From Paraspadella gotoi (Eukaryota > Chaetognatha): DNA of 64,000 nucleotides. The position numbers were made by a program, and so were the translations under genes. The notes beneath the pieces were generated by a model. The model saw only the letters and a list, made by a program, of their open reading frames with translations. It made no database searches and was not told the origin of the DNA. The stretch is taken from positions 3,624,541-3,688,540 of the forward strand of contig CM119268.1 of assembly GCA_051294375.1 (NCBI GenBank), given 5' to 3'. This document shows positions 11,356 to 24,381 of the stretch, piece after piece (position 1 is the first letter of the stretch; each line of letters opens with the position of its first letter).

Positions 11356-11712
11356 CTCAAAACGGCGTCGTCCAAATGCGACGTCGGATTCTCATCCGGC
11401 GTGAATCCTGGCGGCGCGTCGCCCATGACGCCGAATCGAAGGCGAAGAAGGACGAAGGTCCAGAGGCAAATGATGGCGACCGAGAGGGCGGAGAGGGGCG
11501 AATCCAAGATGGCCGCGCCCAGCTTATATCGGGAAACGGCGTCGCCCAGCCTCGATTTGGATACGACGACGCCGCTGATAGAGTTTACGATTTCGGCGCC
11601 GGAAGGAGACTTTTTAAAGGCGTCGGCGTCGTGATTCAACACGGCGTCATTTTGGCGGGGATTTAAAGTTTGTAACGAAGTGGATTCGATGGAATGAAAT
11701 GGTGAGGACAGC
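11356..11712 (-). CDS. TMTC-like: TMTC-like gene, exon with MGDAPPGFTPDENP motif
   Basis: A 357-base exon (one base, 118 codons, two bases). Acceptor CACATTTCCAG|GCTG; donor TTTTGAG|GTGAGGATGG. The first 65 or so residues continue the variable loop. They are followed by a helix (about ALSVAIICLWTFVLLRL) and GVMGDAPPGFTPDENPTS, which matches the family pattern 'RxxIMGxxxPxFTxxDNPAS', and then by HLDDAVLR, where family members have the start of 'LTRxLTYNYL'. The downstream exon carrying that helix was not found in 1-11355. Confidence 0.85.
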
Positions 11713-12503
11713 CTGGAAATGTGAAAATGGGGGAAAAAGGTGAGTTGAAACTTTTATGTGATTCCAATTTTGTTAGAGACGATTCGGAATCATTCACACT
11801 ACGTACCTATAATATTATATACCTACCTATAATCTGATTATTCAGTTTAACTTTATTTTCTATTAAACTTTTAAGTTTTTTTTCACTAAATCTCATTTCG
11901 ACAGAGTTATTACCTCGTCAGGGTCAGGATTCAACTTACCTTCCTTCCGCCATGTTTTTCAAGGTAATCAGTTAAACCTTACCTCTCGATCATACTCTTT
12001 CGCTTACTCAACTCACTGGTCCTCTTCCTCCCTCTCCCCATAATATCATTACACCCCAGTTTTCGAAGAACCATTCCTCCCCCCAAACCCTCCCTGCCTA
12101 CCCCCCAAACTTAATTTCCATTACACCCCAAGTTTAGAGACCCCGGTTCTGCGCTCCACAATCCATTATTGCACCGAGGGTTAGGACGAAGGTTTCCCTA
12201 GAGTTCCCGTGCTTATCTCACACGGAAAAAAAAACTATCTCTCTCTCATCTCTCTTCTCTCTATCTTCGCTCGTGCTCTCGATCTTCATTATCCTCCTCT
12301 CTTCCTCTCGCCTCTCTCCTCTCTTTCCTTTTTCTTCCTCTCTCTCAATCTCTCTCTCTCTTCTCTCCTCTCTCGGTCCCGCGTCTCGAAGCGACTAACG
12401 CAAAAATGGCTTTTTTAGATTGATCTGTCAGTCGCCGCGAATAAAACCATTTCTCATCCTTTTGACAGATTAATTGATGAGGGGTGGGGGTGGTTAGAGA
12501 GCG

Positions 12504-12534
<31 letters not shown>

Positions 12535-12920
12535 GAGAGAGAGAGGACGATTGCTCTCTTTTTTTATATTCCATTTAACATTATTCCATATTTCCAGAAA
12601 ATCCTGTTTATCCCGAAGTTCTCACGCTTTTTTTTTAATTATTATTTTATTTGATGAGCGGCTTTAGTAAGTCATCATGGAATCAAATTAATTCCGGTTC
12701 CATGGAGTTTTTTTTCTCTCTCTCTCCTTTTTCGTCGCGCGTTTAATTACTGGTTCGGTCATGCACCTCGCTAATCTGTTTTGAGCTTTTATCCCTTTTT
12801 TTTATGTTTTTTTTTTGCCTTTGTTTTTCTGCTGTTAATCACAATTTGGCATAAAAGTCAGTGAACAATAGTGTTCATTTAGCCTACGGTCTTCTATACA
12901 TCTATCTTACTATCTAATTT

Positions 12921-13074
<154 letters not shown>

Positions 13075-14941
13075 TAAATAGTATATATATTGAACAAAAT
13101 TTCCTTTCGTTGGTGGTTTAAATTAGCAGAAAAATTCTTTGATTAACGCAACGAAATATATTAATAAGCAGATATGTTTCGAACGGTAGTTCTGTTCTTC
13201 TTCAGACAATAAAATATATTATTTTCCCCCAATATTAACATTTAAAACAAAACTCGGCCACTTTTCCTCTTCCTCTTCCAACTCATTTCACATTCTTCAC
13301 AAATTTTCACTTCTTTGTTTCCTTCGTCTTCCTTCGCCAACTTTTAACTTTNNNNNNNNNNNNNNNNNNNNNNNNNNNNNNNNNNNNNNNNNNNNNNNNN
13401 NNNNNNNNNNNNNNNNNNNNNNNNNNNNNNNNNNNNNNNNNNNNNNNNNNNNNNNNNNNNNNNNNNNNNNNNNNNNNNNNNNNNNNNNNNNNNNNNNNNN
13501 NNNNNNNNNNNNNNNNNNNNNNNNNNNNNNNNNNNNNNNNNNNNNNNNNNNNNNNNNNNNNNNNNNNNNNNNNNNNNNNNNNNNNNNNNNNNNNNNNNNN
13601 NNNNNNNNNNNNNNNNNNNNNNNNNNNNNNNNNNNNNNNNNNNNNNNNNNNNNNNNNNNNNNNNNNNNNNNNNNNNNNNNNNNNNNNNNNNNNNNNNNNN
13701 NNNNNNNNNNNNNNNNNNNNNNNNNNNNNNNNNNNNNNNNNNNNNNNNNNNNNNNNNNNNNNNNNNNNNNNNNNNNNNNNNNNNNNNNNNNNNNNNNNNN
13801 NNNNNNNNNNNNNNNNNNNNNNNNNNNNNNNNNNNNNNNNNNNNNNNNNNNNNNNNNNNNNNNNNNNNNNNNNNNNNNNNNNNNNNNNNNNNNNNNNNNN
13901 NNNNNNNNNNNNNNNNNNNNNNNNNNNNNNNNNNNNNNNNNNNNNNNNNNNNNNNNNNNNNNNNNNNNNNNNNNNNNNNNNNNNNNNNNNNNNNNNNNNN
14001 NNNNNNNNNNNNNNNNNNNNNNNNNNNNNNNNNNNNNNNNNNNNNNNNNNNNNNAAAAAGAGAAAGAGATTCGTCGTTGTCGTCGTCGTCGTCGTCCAGT
14101 CCGTCGTCCTCCCTCCCGCTCTCCTCCTCTCCTATGCTCCAGGCATCTCTCTTTTAATTCTTTCTTTCAATGACAACACCCCCCCTACAAACCGTCGCAA
14201 TGATTGTATCACGTCACCCTTTTTCCTTTCCACAAAACTATCAATGTAATATTATATAATTGGCAATATAATACGATATATTATATACTATAATATCAGC
14301 CTTTTTCTCGGTCTTCTATTCAAAATCGATTTCTTCTTCGCTTTTCGGACGACCCCCACTTCGTTATTTATGAGTTTCTTCCAATTTTCAGAGTTGACTT
14401 TTACCGCTCGACCGTTCCATTCTCCGACATTTAAATTCGCGTCGCGGTAACAAAAAGAATAACAGACAAAACGCACAACAAGGCTAAAACTACGAATAGA
14501 CGTCAGCCATGAAAACGTCACTCAGGAAACAAATAACTTGTGCAAAACAAATTGTCAGATGAGAAAAAAATTTGAATTTCCTCACCTCTTTTAAACTTAC
14601 CATCCCAGAACCACTGTATTTTCCACGCGTTTAACATAAACCATTCGCTCGAAGTAAACTCCTTCACCCTCCGCTTATTCCTCCACCACCGCATCGCCAC
14701 TCCCTCTCTCTCTCTCTCTCTCTCCCCTCCTCCCTCTCGTCTCTCTCTCTCTTCATCCTCTCTCTTCTCTCCTCCAAACGCCTCAACGTTCGCAGGTCCC
14801 GTGAAGATCGGGACGCCTCGGCGGCTTCACAACGCCTTTTAATCACTTTTCAATTTGGGTCGCCTCCCTTAAATCAAAGAAGAGGAACATCCCATAAAAG
14901 CTTTCAAGGGAAACGAGCACAGCAACACAAAGCGGAGAGAG

Positions 14942-15023
<82 letters not shown>

Positions 15024-15409
15024 GCGCCCTCCGATGAAGAGTAGCAAGTGAGCTGAACCACTTTTCCAATTACCTTAGATTTATCAACCTCTCTGGCAGA
15101 GTATATTCTATGTGGTATAATCTTGTAAGAAGAGACAATATAATTTTTTTTTCTATTAAATTTTTATGAATTATCATAATTTTGATGAAGTTTTCTTTAT
15201 CCATATACATCATACAACGGCTCCTAAATATTTAGACTTCTGGAAATTAATTAAATTTTTTTTACTTGGCGAATCTTCAATTTTGGTCTCGCGAAGTCAG
15301 ATGAGAATCGTTATTTTCCGCGGAGACGAACTCAATCTCGGATCCAATCAAGGACTCTCTCTTTAATTCCTTTAGACGTTCTTACCATCCCTCCATCCGC
15401 TTATTTCTC

Positions 15410-15745
15410 TATCCATCTTTGTTCTATCCATCCAAGTTCCAACTGTTACATCTATCCATCTTTCTCACTATCCATCTATGTTCTATCCATCTATGTTCTA
15501 TCCATCCAAGTTCCAACTGTTACATCTATCCATCTTTCTCACTATCCATCTATGTTCTATCCATCCAAGTTCCAACTGTTACATCTATCCATCTTTCTCA
15601 CTATCCATCTATGTTCTATCCATCTATGATCTATCCATCTATTCTATCTATTCAAACAGTTACATCTATCCATCTATTTCACTATCCATCTATGTCCTAT
15701 CCTTCCATGTTCCAATCATCTATCCATGTTCCGAATGTTGCATTT
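15410..15745. repeat. Minisatellite, 59-72 bp units with TCTATCCATC core
   Basis: Repeated blocks of TCCATCCAAGTTCCAACTGT followed by TACATCTATCCATCTTTCTC. Unit length varies by an extra 13-base TATCCATCTATGTTC-like insert. The open frames across it are a by-product of the repeat. Confidence 0.85.
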
Positions 15746-15985
15746 ATCCATTCAAAAACTTATTTTCACGTAAGTTAACAAAAAATGAAAGAACGACAAC
15801 TCAAAATAAATACAGCATCGAACCATACAGAATACAACAATACAGTGTTACAGCATTTATACCAACGGCATCTAACTCATCGTAACGACGGGCGAAACCG
15901 AATGTAACTGGAAAGGTCTCCCGAGATTGAGTAACATCATAAATTCGGGAATTCCTAATTAATATCGAAAATGAGCGAGAGCGAG

Positions 15986-15988
<3 letters not shown>

Positions 15989-16058
<70 letters not shown>
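15989..16058. repeat. (GA)n microsatellite
   Basis: 70 bases of uninterrupted GA. Confidence 0.95.
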
Positions 16059-16062
<4 letters not shown>

Positions 16063-16340
16063 TTGGGGAGGCGAAGGCTCCAGAAAAAAAAAAAAGATTT
16101 GTTACCTCGAATTTTTTTTCTTCTGGGTTTCGTCATTCCTTTGGCCGAAGAACTCAATAAATAATATGCGGAAAATGTATGGGATTCGGGAAAGACAAGG
16201 ACGTTATGAGAGGCGGTGAGGATACTTTAAATAATTGCGCGAAGATGTATGTCGTGTCACTTGGTTATCATTATTAGTTTATCAGTGATGATTAAATGAG
16301 AATAAAATATTACTTAAAATATTTTGTGTTACATCATATA

Positions 16341-16345
16341 ATATA

Positions 16346-16442
<97 letters not shown>

Positions 16443-16443
16443 T
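16341..16443. repeat. (AAT)n microsatellite
   Basis: About 30 AAT triplets flanked by ATATAAT sequence, in the intron between two TMTC-like exons. Confidence 0.95.
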
Positions 16444-16633
16444 ATATAATATATCATACCTATTAAGCTTGTTACGAGTGTTTGATTTTTGATTCTGCCT
16501 CTTATAGAAGCATTATTTTTCTCACAAACCTTAAACTCTTTCTCACATTAATTTTCACCATCATCTCACTCACTCACTCATTCACTCACTGTCACTCCAC
16601 CCCCCTCCCCATTTTTCACTCCGCAATTCTCAC

Positions 16634-17434
16634 CTCCGAAAGTGTGACGATTTCCCGTGAGACGAATTCGTCGTGAGTCTTTCGTCGCGAGACGAGAGAC
16701 GATCGCCGCGAGGATCGTCGCGAGAGGGCGTGGCGGGTAAGGTGGAGGAGGAGGAGGAGGAGGAGGAGGAGGAGGAGGAGGGGAGGACAAAATTCCCAAC
16801 GAATCCAGAGTCTGATGAGTCGTACAATGAAGGCGGAGGTGAGTTTGAACGAGACGATGACGATGACGACGACGATGATGACGACGACGTGACATCCGGT
16901 TTCATCGTCGTCGTCGTCGTATCCGGGTTGAGCGAACGTAGAAGACGCGAGGCTTCGGCGGCGATGGACGACGACGACGACGACGACGACGCTATCGGCG
17001 TTTGAACGAAAACCGCCGGCGCTTCTTCTATTGGCGCCGTTTTTTCTTTTTCTTCCAAACCGGCGTCGTCATCTTCGAGCGGCGTTCTTTCGCCCAGTTG
17101 ACGCCAAAGTTGAGTGCAGCGTCGCCGCAATTCGAAAGGCAGAAGAAGGGCGCCGTTGAGAAGTCGACGGAAAGGCGACAGGGAAGCTGACTGAGCCGAC
17201 GATGTCACTGCCGCTGACGCCGCCGCAGCCGCCGCCTCCTGTTCTCTGCCTTCGTCATTTCGCTCGCTCGTTTCCCGCAGCCAAGAAAAGAGTTGGTAAA
17301 CGACCGTCAGAGGCAGCACCGTGATCCCGGGCTCTTTGCACAAAAGGCTAACGCCCGAGAAGAAAAGGCAGGCGACCAGGGAGAAGAACCAGGCGACCAG
17401 GCCTGGTGGCAGGCGAGGGAGATTGGCGAGGAGC
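16634..17434 (-). CDS. TMTC-like: TMTC-like gene, exon with KEPGITV motif
   Basis: An 801-base exon (one base, 266 codons, two bases). Acceptor CTTTCCCTCCAG|GC; donor TTTCGGAG|GTGAGAATT. It opens with a proline-containing linker and the helix GLVAWFFSLVACLFFSGVSL, followed by the TMTC signature LLCKEPGITVLPLTVVYQLF (about 17280-17345). The remaining 220 or so residues form a Ser-, Ala- and Glu-rich variable loop with several poly-Ser runs coded by TCG and TCC repeats, in the place where TMTC1 also has a variable insert. Both junctions are phase 2 and match the flanking exons. Confidence 0.85.
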
Positions 17435-17499
17435 CTGGAGGGAAAGAAAAAGGGGAAAAAAAATTAAATTATAACAAATAATTAATTTTCTTAATAAAT

Positions 17500-17650
17500 G
17501 AACTATGATGCCCCTAAATAGTTTTTAATTAAGACTTTCATAGTCTACTTTTATAAATTCCCAGGGTATCTGACTTCCCTATCAAAGAAGTTGTATAATG
17601 TTTTTAAAAAACTGTTTAATTTGTATCATGTGGGGATTAATTTTTGATGA
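17500..17650 (+). repeat. Interspersed repeat family B, partial copy in TMTC-like intron
   Basis: Shares the block CCCAGGGTATCTGACTTCCC, followed by TATCAAAGAAGT, with the 3' part of the 37815 copy. It lies just upstream of a TMTC-like exon acceptor. Confidence 0.4.
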
Positions 17651-18230
17651 CTTCCAGGTAGAAAGAGAGAAAAGAAAATAAAAATAAATCGAAACGAAGT
17701 GAAAAAGAAATAAAAAAAATTAAACTTTGTTGGAATCGCCTTTTCTCATACGTTTGCGATTAAAATATTAGACATTATGATCCTTTCCTTTTGTTGGGGT
17801 TGAGATTTAGAGAAGAGTTTGAAATGGATTCAACAACGATTTATTTGAAACAATAATATTAACAAACATGTTTCGGCTCTTGTTCTTCTGCACAAAGAAT
17901 TTCAAATCTATTCAAACGCTTTAACTCTTATCTAGATTAAAATATTTAACAGTAAACAGAAAATCTTGTAAAGAATTATTTTTACTTCATCAAAACTGTC
18001 AAAGGAATAGAAAAAAATATTGAGTGACAAGAAAATTTTTTTTAAAACGAAATGAAAAAAAAAGGTTTTGCGTCGCATCTGCGGAGGTAAGTGAGAGGTA
18101 AGTCCCCTGGGCAGCAGACAAAGAAGCGGGAAAACCTGAGGCCAAAAATGCCGTCGGTGAGACAAAAGGAAATGACATCTGCTGCTGCAAACTTTCTCTC
18201 TCTCTCTCTCTCTCTCTTCTTCTTTCTCTC

Positions 18231-18279
<49 letters not shown>

Positions 18280-18543
18280 CCGCAAATTTAAGTCGAGAAC
18301 GCGAAATTGATTAAAGAACATTATCCTTTCTCTTTGTTCTACTTTTTTGACAAAAAATTTAACAAAGATTTTGTTCTTATTTTTGTTCTACTTTTTTGTT
18401 ATTCTTTTTGTTCTCCATTTTCTACATGTTTCTACATTGTCTATTGTAAAGAGGATTTTTGTGTTTCTTTGTCACGATTTTTTTTTTTCAATAAGAAAAT
18501 ATTGATTTAGATTTTTTGAAACCATCTGCCTTTCTTCCTTTCT

Positions 18544-18588
<45 letters not shown>

Positions 18589-19810
18589 CCCCCCTCTCTA
18601 TTTCTCTTCGACAAGAAAAGAGGTCGCGTTTCATCGATTTTTTTTTTTTTAAATCCAATCAGTGGTCGCGATGTCGCATCTCTGATCTCTCTTCATCAAA
18701 AGAGAAGAAGAATAACAAAATGTCGAATCCTGACTCCCGTTCGAACTGTACGGATTATTCGCAGAGAAAGGAGGATGTACAGTGGTGTGGCTTTTTAAAT
18801 CGAATCCTCCGTCTCTAAAAAAATCCGACTGCATCTGAAGGATTACGACGCTGAAGTCGTGAGGGCGAGAGATGCTGAGGGGGGGTGGGGTCTAGAAGGG
18901 GAAACGCGGGGGGAGGGGGAAGGGGGAGGAGGGGGCTTGTGATGGGGTCGGGAAGGGAGGAGGGGGTTTGATGGGGTCGCGGAAGGGAGGAGGGGGTTGT
19001 TGATGGCGGTCGGGAAGGGAGGAGGGGGGTGTGATGGGGTCGAGAAGGGATTGGGCTTGTGATGCGGTCGCGGAAGGCGTTGTTATATCGAGTGAGAAGA
19101 AGATTTAGAGAGACGAAGTGTATTAGCTTCGACCGACTGTTTACCGAGTTCGACATTTGTGAAATTATAGCGCATGTTAAAAGAATAATCAAAAGTGTTT
19201 GGGCCTCTCTCGATTTGCTGTCAAGAATTTGGAACCAACGAGTTCACAATCATAAAATGGCGACGAATAACGAGTTTATAAAAAGACGCGTGAAATTAAC
19301 GAGATTAATTTCGACGATAAAAAGTTAAAACGTGAGATTAAAATGAGTTTAAAAACGAAAATAAAAACGATATTTATAAACCGCCAACGCTGCGTTAAAA
19401 GCGTTTAACCTCCGGGTCTCTCTCGAGACGTTTCTAACAATAAATATAATCGTGATATCGTCTTCACATTCGATCTTATTCTTCGCAGAGAAACGGGGGA
19501 GGCAGCAGCCAGATATCATCTCGTGGTCGAGTCCCACGGCCACGGTCGTGTCTTGTTATGACCGGCTTAACAAAAAGTATAATTAAGTTATTATGATAAT
19601 TAAATTATAAATTATTTAGCTATTAATTGAACCATAAACATACATGATCATTTACTAATGAGTAATAACAATTCGAAAGCTTCAGGGCGATAGAATGAAA
19701 ATTTATCAACACTTGATAAGAACACGACAAGATGCAAATGAGATTGATGAACTCAATATCGTTTGAAATAATTCAGCAATTAATCTGCGACGAAAATAAT
19801 CATCGTTCCC

Positions 19811-19950
19811 GTGACCCGGTGGCTCTCACCACTCGACCCGGGTTTAATCCAAACCGGCTCCCTGTCCTACGGCCGTGAACAGCCTTGGATGCTAAATGAC
19901 CCCCGAGCCGGGCCCTAAGGCCAAGACCTGGACCGGTTATAAGGCTGATA
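19811..19950 (+). mobile_element. Degenerate SINE-like fragment
   Basis: It begins ACCCGGTGGCTC, identical over 12 bases to the head of the SINE at 25291. The middle of the tRNA-like part is missing, and a B-box-like GGGTTTAATCCAAACCGG follows. The GC-rich body (about 60 percent) contrasts with the AT-rich flanks. Assignment is by the shared head and B box only. Confidence 0.4.
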
Positions 19951-20733
19951 AGGGGATTTGCAGAAGTTATCTTTAGCTCATGAATTTACTTAATGAATCT
20001 GATGTCTGATGTCTGTCTGTCTGTACGTCTGATGTCTGATGTCAACATTGGTGTTGTCCAATGTCCAATTGACCGTGCATGGCTGGGCAATGCTCGCTAC
20101 ATATTCTCTTGTATGTAAGTTGTGTGCTTCGAAGATCGGTAGTTGTATGTGCGCAGATGTTCCACAACGAAAACAACATGAACAATAACAACAATAGAAT
20201 CTATCAGAACTTGTACAAAAAGGGCGAGGGAGAGAGTAAGAGAGAGAGAGAGAGAGTTAAATGAAAAGATCGCTCAATATGTTCTTTTTTGTCTTTTTTG
20301 TTTTGCTCTTTTGTCGACCAGATGAGGTTATCGCCCTGGTCCTTCCCTGAGTCATCTTCGTTGTTTTCTTTTCCTCCTCCTCCTTCTCCTCCTCCTCCTC
20401 CTCCTCCTCCTTCTCCTCCTCCTCCTCCTCCTCCTCCTCATCGTCATCGCTTGATCCTCCAAAAACTCTTAGACCTTTTTTTCCTTTTTTTTTTCTTCCT
20501 CCTTTTCGGGTTTATGTGGGTATTTTTCTGGTTTTCTCTGCGGTTTTTCTTTCTGTGCTACTTTACCGAATTTTCGGGGATTTTGTCAAAGGTGGGGTTT
20601 TTTTGAGTCGTTGTTGTTGGCGTCTTTATAATCGTCGTCGTCGTCGTCGTCAAAAATCAAACTCAGACGTCAGGTGAATGAAGAAAGGTCAAGCGCGTGG
20701 GTCAAAATGTCGCCGAAAAAAACCTTTGAGAAG

Positions 20734-20802
<69 letters not shown>

Positions 20803-21353
20803 AGACAAGAGGAGAGAGAGAGAAAAGATGGAATCGTAAAACCTTTAAAACGCGTTTTTCAAATCCTCGGATCAGAGAATCGAATCAGAAAAGAATTTTC
20901 TCCACAAAAAAAAAAGGATCAAGTGAGGATTTGGTTCAAGGAGAGGAGGGGGGCGGTAGGGGGGAGTGGGAGAGAATCGGGGGGAGAGGTTCGGAGAGAG
21001 GCCGTGGTGAAACGGCTGCTGCGCTGCTGTTCTTAAGAGGCGTCACCGGTTGGTGAAGAGAGACTGGTCTGGCGCCTGTCGCGGACGAACCACTTGTTCT
21101 CCGAAGAGAGAGTACGTACTATGTAAGGTTTTGATCGACGATGTGTGTTTGTATTGGATGATATTAGATTTAAGTGATGTTTTTTTTTTTGTTTTTTGTT
21201 TTTTGTTTTTTAGTTCTTTTTTCACTCAATTTTTGAGAAAGTTTCGTGATGTTTTTGGAGCCTGAGCCTATTTTTAGTGATTACCGTAAATGCGAAAATT
21301 TTCCTTGTCTTTTTTTAAGCCAAGGTTCATCGGACCACATTTGATGTTTTTAG

Positions 21354-21668
21354 TTGCGCCGCGAATACTCCGGAGGAACTCTATAAGTCACTTTTCGGTC
21401 GGTCTGTCGGACCGTCGGTATGTCTGTCCGTCGGTCTGTCCCACTTACGTTAAAAATGCATATGAGTTGCTCAAATCTAAGAGACTGCTTGCGCCGACTT
21501 CAGGAAATCATTAAACTATAAGGAATAAAAGATGGACTTTTCATGCAGTGCATGTCATAAATACACGGGCTAAGAAAGTTTTTAGTAATATTATGTCATG
21601 TCATGTCATGTCATATCATATGATCAAATTAAAATTTATGTGAAAATAAAATCACTGCGGCGCAACAC
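21354..21668 (+). mobile_element. Interspersed element, TTGCGCCGC family, copy 2
   Basis: The left end TTGCGCCGCGAATACTC and right end TCACTGCGGCGCAACAC form a 9-10 bp inverted pair. It shares the GTCGGTCTGTCC block and TTACGTTAAAAAT with copy 1 but is much shorter (about 315 against 770 bases), as expected of an internally deleted derivative. Sequence past the right end (ATTGGAATTACCGTTCTTG) is also conserved with the copy at 63930. Confidence 0.55.
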
Positions 21669-22179
21669 ATTGGAATTACCGTTCTTGATTTTTTCAATTT
21701 GGATCAATTTTTCGTTTCTCTCAAAGTTTGTAACACAAATTTAGAAAAAAAAACAAAAAAACAAAGACAACATTTTCCAAGATGAAGATAAAGAAATTCC
21801 CGACATCAACCATTTCTGGTTATCGTTGTTGTTGTTGTTATTGTTTACGATTTTGCCTCCGACGACCGAAAGCAGAATCGATCGAACAATTTGATCGAAG
21901 AACATTTGATGACGACTTCGCCAGTTCGCTTTCTGCTTTATGTTTCCCTCGATCTCATATTTCAAACAACACGTATGGCAGAAGAGTGCCAGAAAACGCC
22001 ACGAGATTTGCCAGTAAAGGGCCGTCAAACGCCAGACGATCCGCCGGTCGAGCAGACATTTTCAGTGCCAGACAATGCGACGATTATTTCGATCGCATGA
22101 CGGGCGAAAGTTAATTACGAATTGGATATTGAACAGGAAAGCCTGAAAGGGAGGAGATGAGGGAAGGAAGGAAAGAAAG

Positions 22180-22360
22180 AATGGGTAAAAGAATGAATGA
22201 AATGATGAATGAATGATTGAATCAATAGGTAAAAGAATGAATGAAATAATGAATGATTGAATTAATATGTAAACGAATGATTGAAATAATGAATGATTGA
22301 ATCAATAGGTAAACGAATGAATGAAATAATGAATGATTGAATCAATATGTAAAAGATTGC
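22180..22360. repeat. Minisatellite, GAATGAATGAAATAATGAAT type
   Basis: About four units of 40-48 bp, each with GAATGATTGAATCAATA followed by GGTAAA or TGTAAA. Confidence 0.75.
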
Positions 22361-22904
22361 ATTAAAAATGTGAAACAAAAGTAAGGCAAAATTAGAGAGC
22401 TTTTGTCCCTTATTCTCTCTATTCATTCTTTTATTTCTTCTCTTTTATACTATTCCTTTTCTATCCTCCTTTCCTTTTTTGCATTGCTTCCTTTCCCTTT
22501 TTTCCCCTCTTTTTTTTCACTCTTCTCTTTCTTTTCCGTTCAATATTTTCCTTATTTCCTATCTTCCTTGAAACTCATTCTATTTTTTTCCTTTTTTTTT
22601 TCTTTTTCTTTTCCTCATTTCAAAGTCATTGGTAATATTCATAAATCCTAGGTAATATTCATATACTAACTCCCTTTAATTAGTAATTTTTTTCTTTCTA
22701 CGCTTATTTCTTTCTTTCGGTGTTTGAGTCTTTATATCCAGTCTCACTCTTTCTTTTTCCCCTACATCTTACTTTTTTCTCCTCCCGCTCTTCTCCTCCC
22801 TTCCTCTCCCTCCTCCCAATCTTCTTCATTTTATGGCGTCGGGAGACAACGAACGTCAACGGATCTAATTAAGGAAGTCAAGAAGCGGGTGCCGCTTCCA
22901 GGTG

Positions 22905-24210
22905 GCAGGTGGCGTCGTCGTCGCCGTCGTCATTATGGTCGTCGTCGTCGTCGTCGTCGTCGTCATCTTCACCAACAATGACTCTCTCGTCATCCTTGTT
23001 ATCATCGCAATTGTCGTTATTGTCGCCGTCGTCGTCGTCTTCATCGTCCTCATCTTTACCTCTTCAACTTCGTAATTTACGTATTCATTTTTGACGTCTT
23101 TTTCGTCATCTGGCATCTTTAATAACAAAGAGAAACCGACATTGTCATCGTCATTGTTGTCGTCATTGTCATCGTCATTGTAATCGTCATTTTCGTCATC
23201 GTCGTCATCCTTTTCGTCATTGTCATTATCGTCGTAATTTTTGTCGTCGTCGTCGCCGCCATTTCTTTCCTCCATTTTTTTCTTTTCTCCTCCAAAATTC
23301 ATCGTTGCTTTTTTTTCCTTCATTTTTCTTTTTTTTTCACCCAAACGTCAATGTTTTATGCAATGATAATTTTTTTTATTGATCTATTGTTGAATTTTTT
23401 CTTTCTTTTCGTCGTCGTGATCATCCTCTTTTTCTTCTTCTACGTCGTCGNNNNNNNNNNCGTCGTCATTGTTTTCGTCTGTTTTGCCCCGATTGTTCCT
23501 CTGCCAGTTTTAATTAACCGCCGTCAATTTATGTCAAAGAAAAAAAAAATCTCCTCGACTTTTTAGCTGTTATCTTCGTNNNNNNNNNNNNNNNNNNNNN
23601 NNNNNNNNNNNNNNNNNNNNNNNNNNNNNNNNNNNNNNNNNNNNNNNNNNNNNNNNNNNNNNNNNNNNNNNNNNNNNNNNNNNNNNNNNNNNNNNNNNNN
23701 NNNNNNNNNNNNNNNNNNNNNNNNNNNNNNNNNNNNNNNNNNNNNNNNNNNNNNNNNNNNNNNNNNNNNNNNNNNNNNNNNNNNNNNNNNNNNNNNNNNN
23801 NNNNNNNNNNNNNNNNNNNNNNNNNNNNNNNNNNNNNNNNNNNNNNNNNNNNNNNNNNNNNNNNNNNNNNNNNNNNNNNNNNTTGTCGTCGTCGTTAGTC
23901 GTTATCGTCGTCGTTGACTTCGACGTCGTCGTCCTCGTTGTCGTCGTTTGTAGTCGTCGTTTTCCTCATCGTCGTCATTCATCGTCATCGTCGTCGTCAT
24001 CGTCGTCGTCCTTCGACCTTTTGTCTGACTTTTCGTTGTTGTTGTTGTTTTAGCGTTTTTAATCAGCAGCCGCTCGAGATCTCGTTATAAATTGACTTCA
24101 TCCTTATCAATATGACCCTGGTTGGCAATGATGAGAAGAGTGGTCGTCGTTGTCGTCGTCGTTGTCGTCGTTATTCGTCGTCGTCGTCATTATCGTCGTC
24201 GTTTCGTCTT
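22905..24210. repeat. GTC/CAT trinucleotide array, interrupted by two gaps
   Basis: Runs of GTC, GTT, CAT and ATC triplets cover most of 22905-23270 and 23410-24210, around gaps 23451-23460 and 23580-23882. Poly-Asp, poly-Val or poly-Ser frames here are compositional. The array lies in the 10-kb intron of the TMTC-like gene. Confidence 0.8.
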
Positions 24211-24317
24211 CGCCGACCTCGAGTCAATATTTAAAGAAGAGGCGCGCGAAAATGGAGGCAGTGAACCTTTTAAAAGGGAGAAAGGGAGGAGCGGCGATCG
24301 GAAATGTTTTTCTTTGT

Positions 24318-24318
<1 letters not shown>

Positions 24319-24379
<61 letters not shown>
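24319..24379. repeat. (GA)n microsatellite
   Basis: 61 bases of uninterrupted AG. Confidence 0.95.

Positions 24380-24381
<2 letters not shown>

Noticed and set aside
21782-22114. Two overlapping plus-strand frames of 110 and 69 residues
   Set aside because: Moderately protein-like, but in two competing frames, with no splice signals chosen by phase and no known family; it lies in a TMTC-like intron.
22865-23344. Asp/Asn-rich minus-strand frame
   Set aside because: Product of the GTC/CAT array inside the TMTC-like intron.
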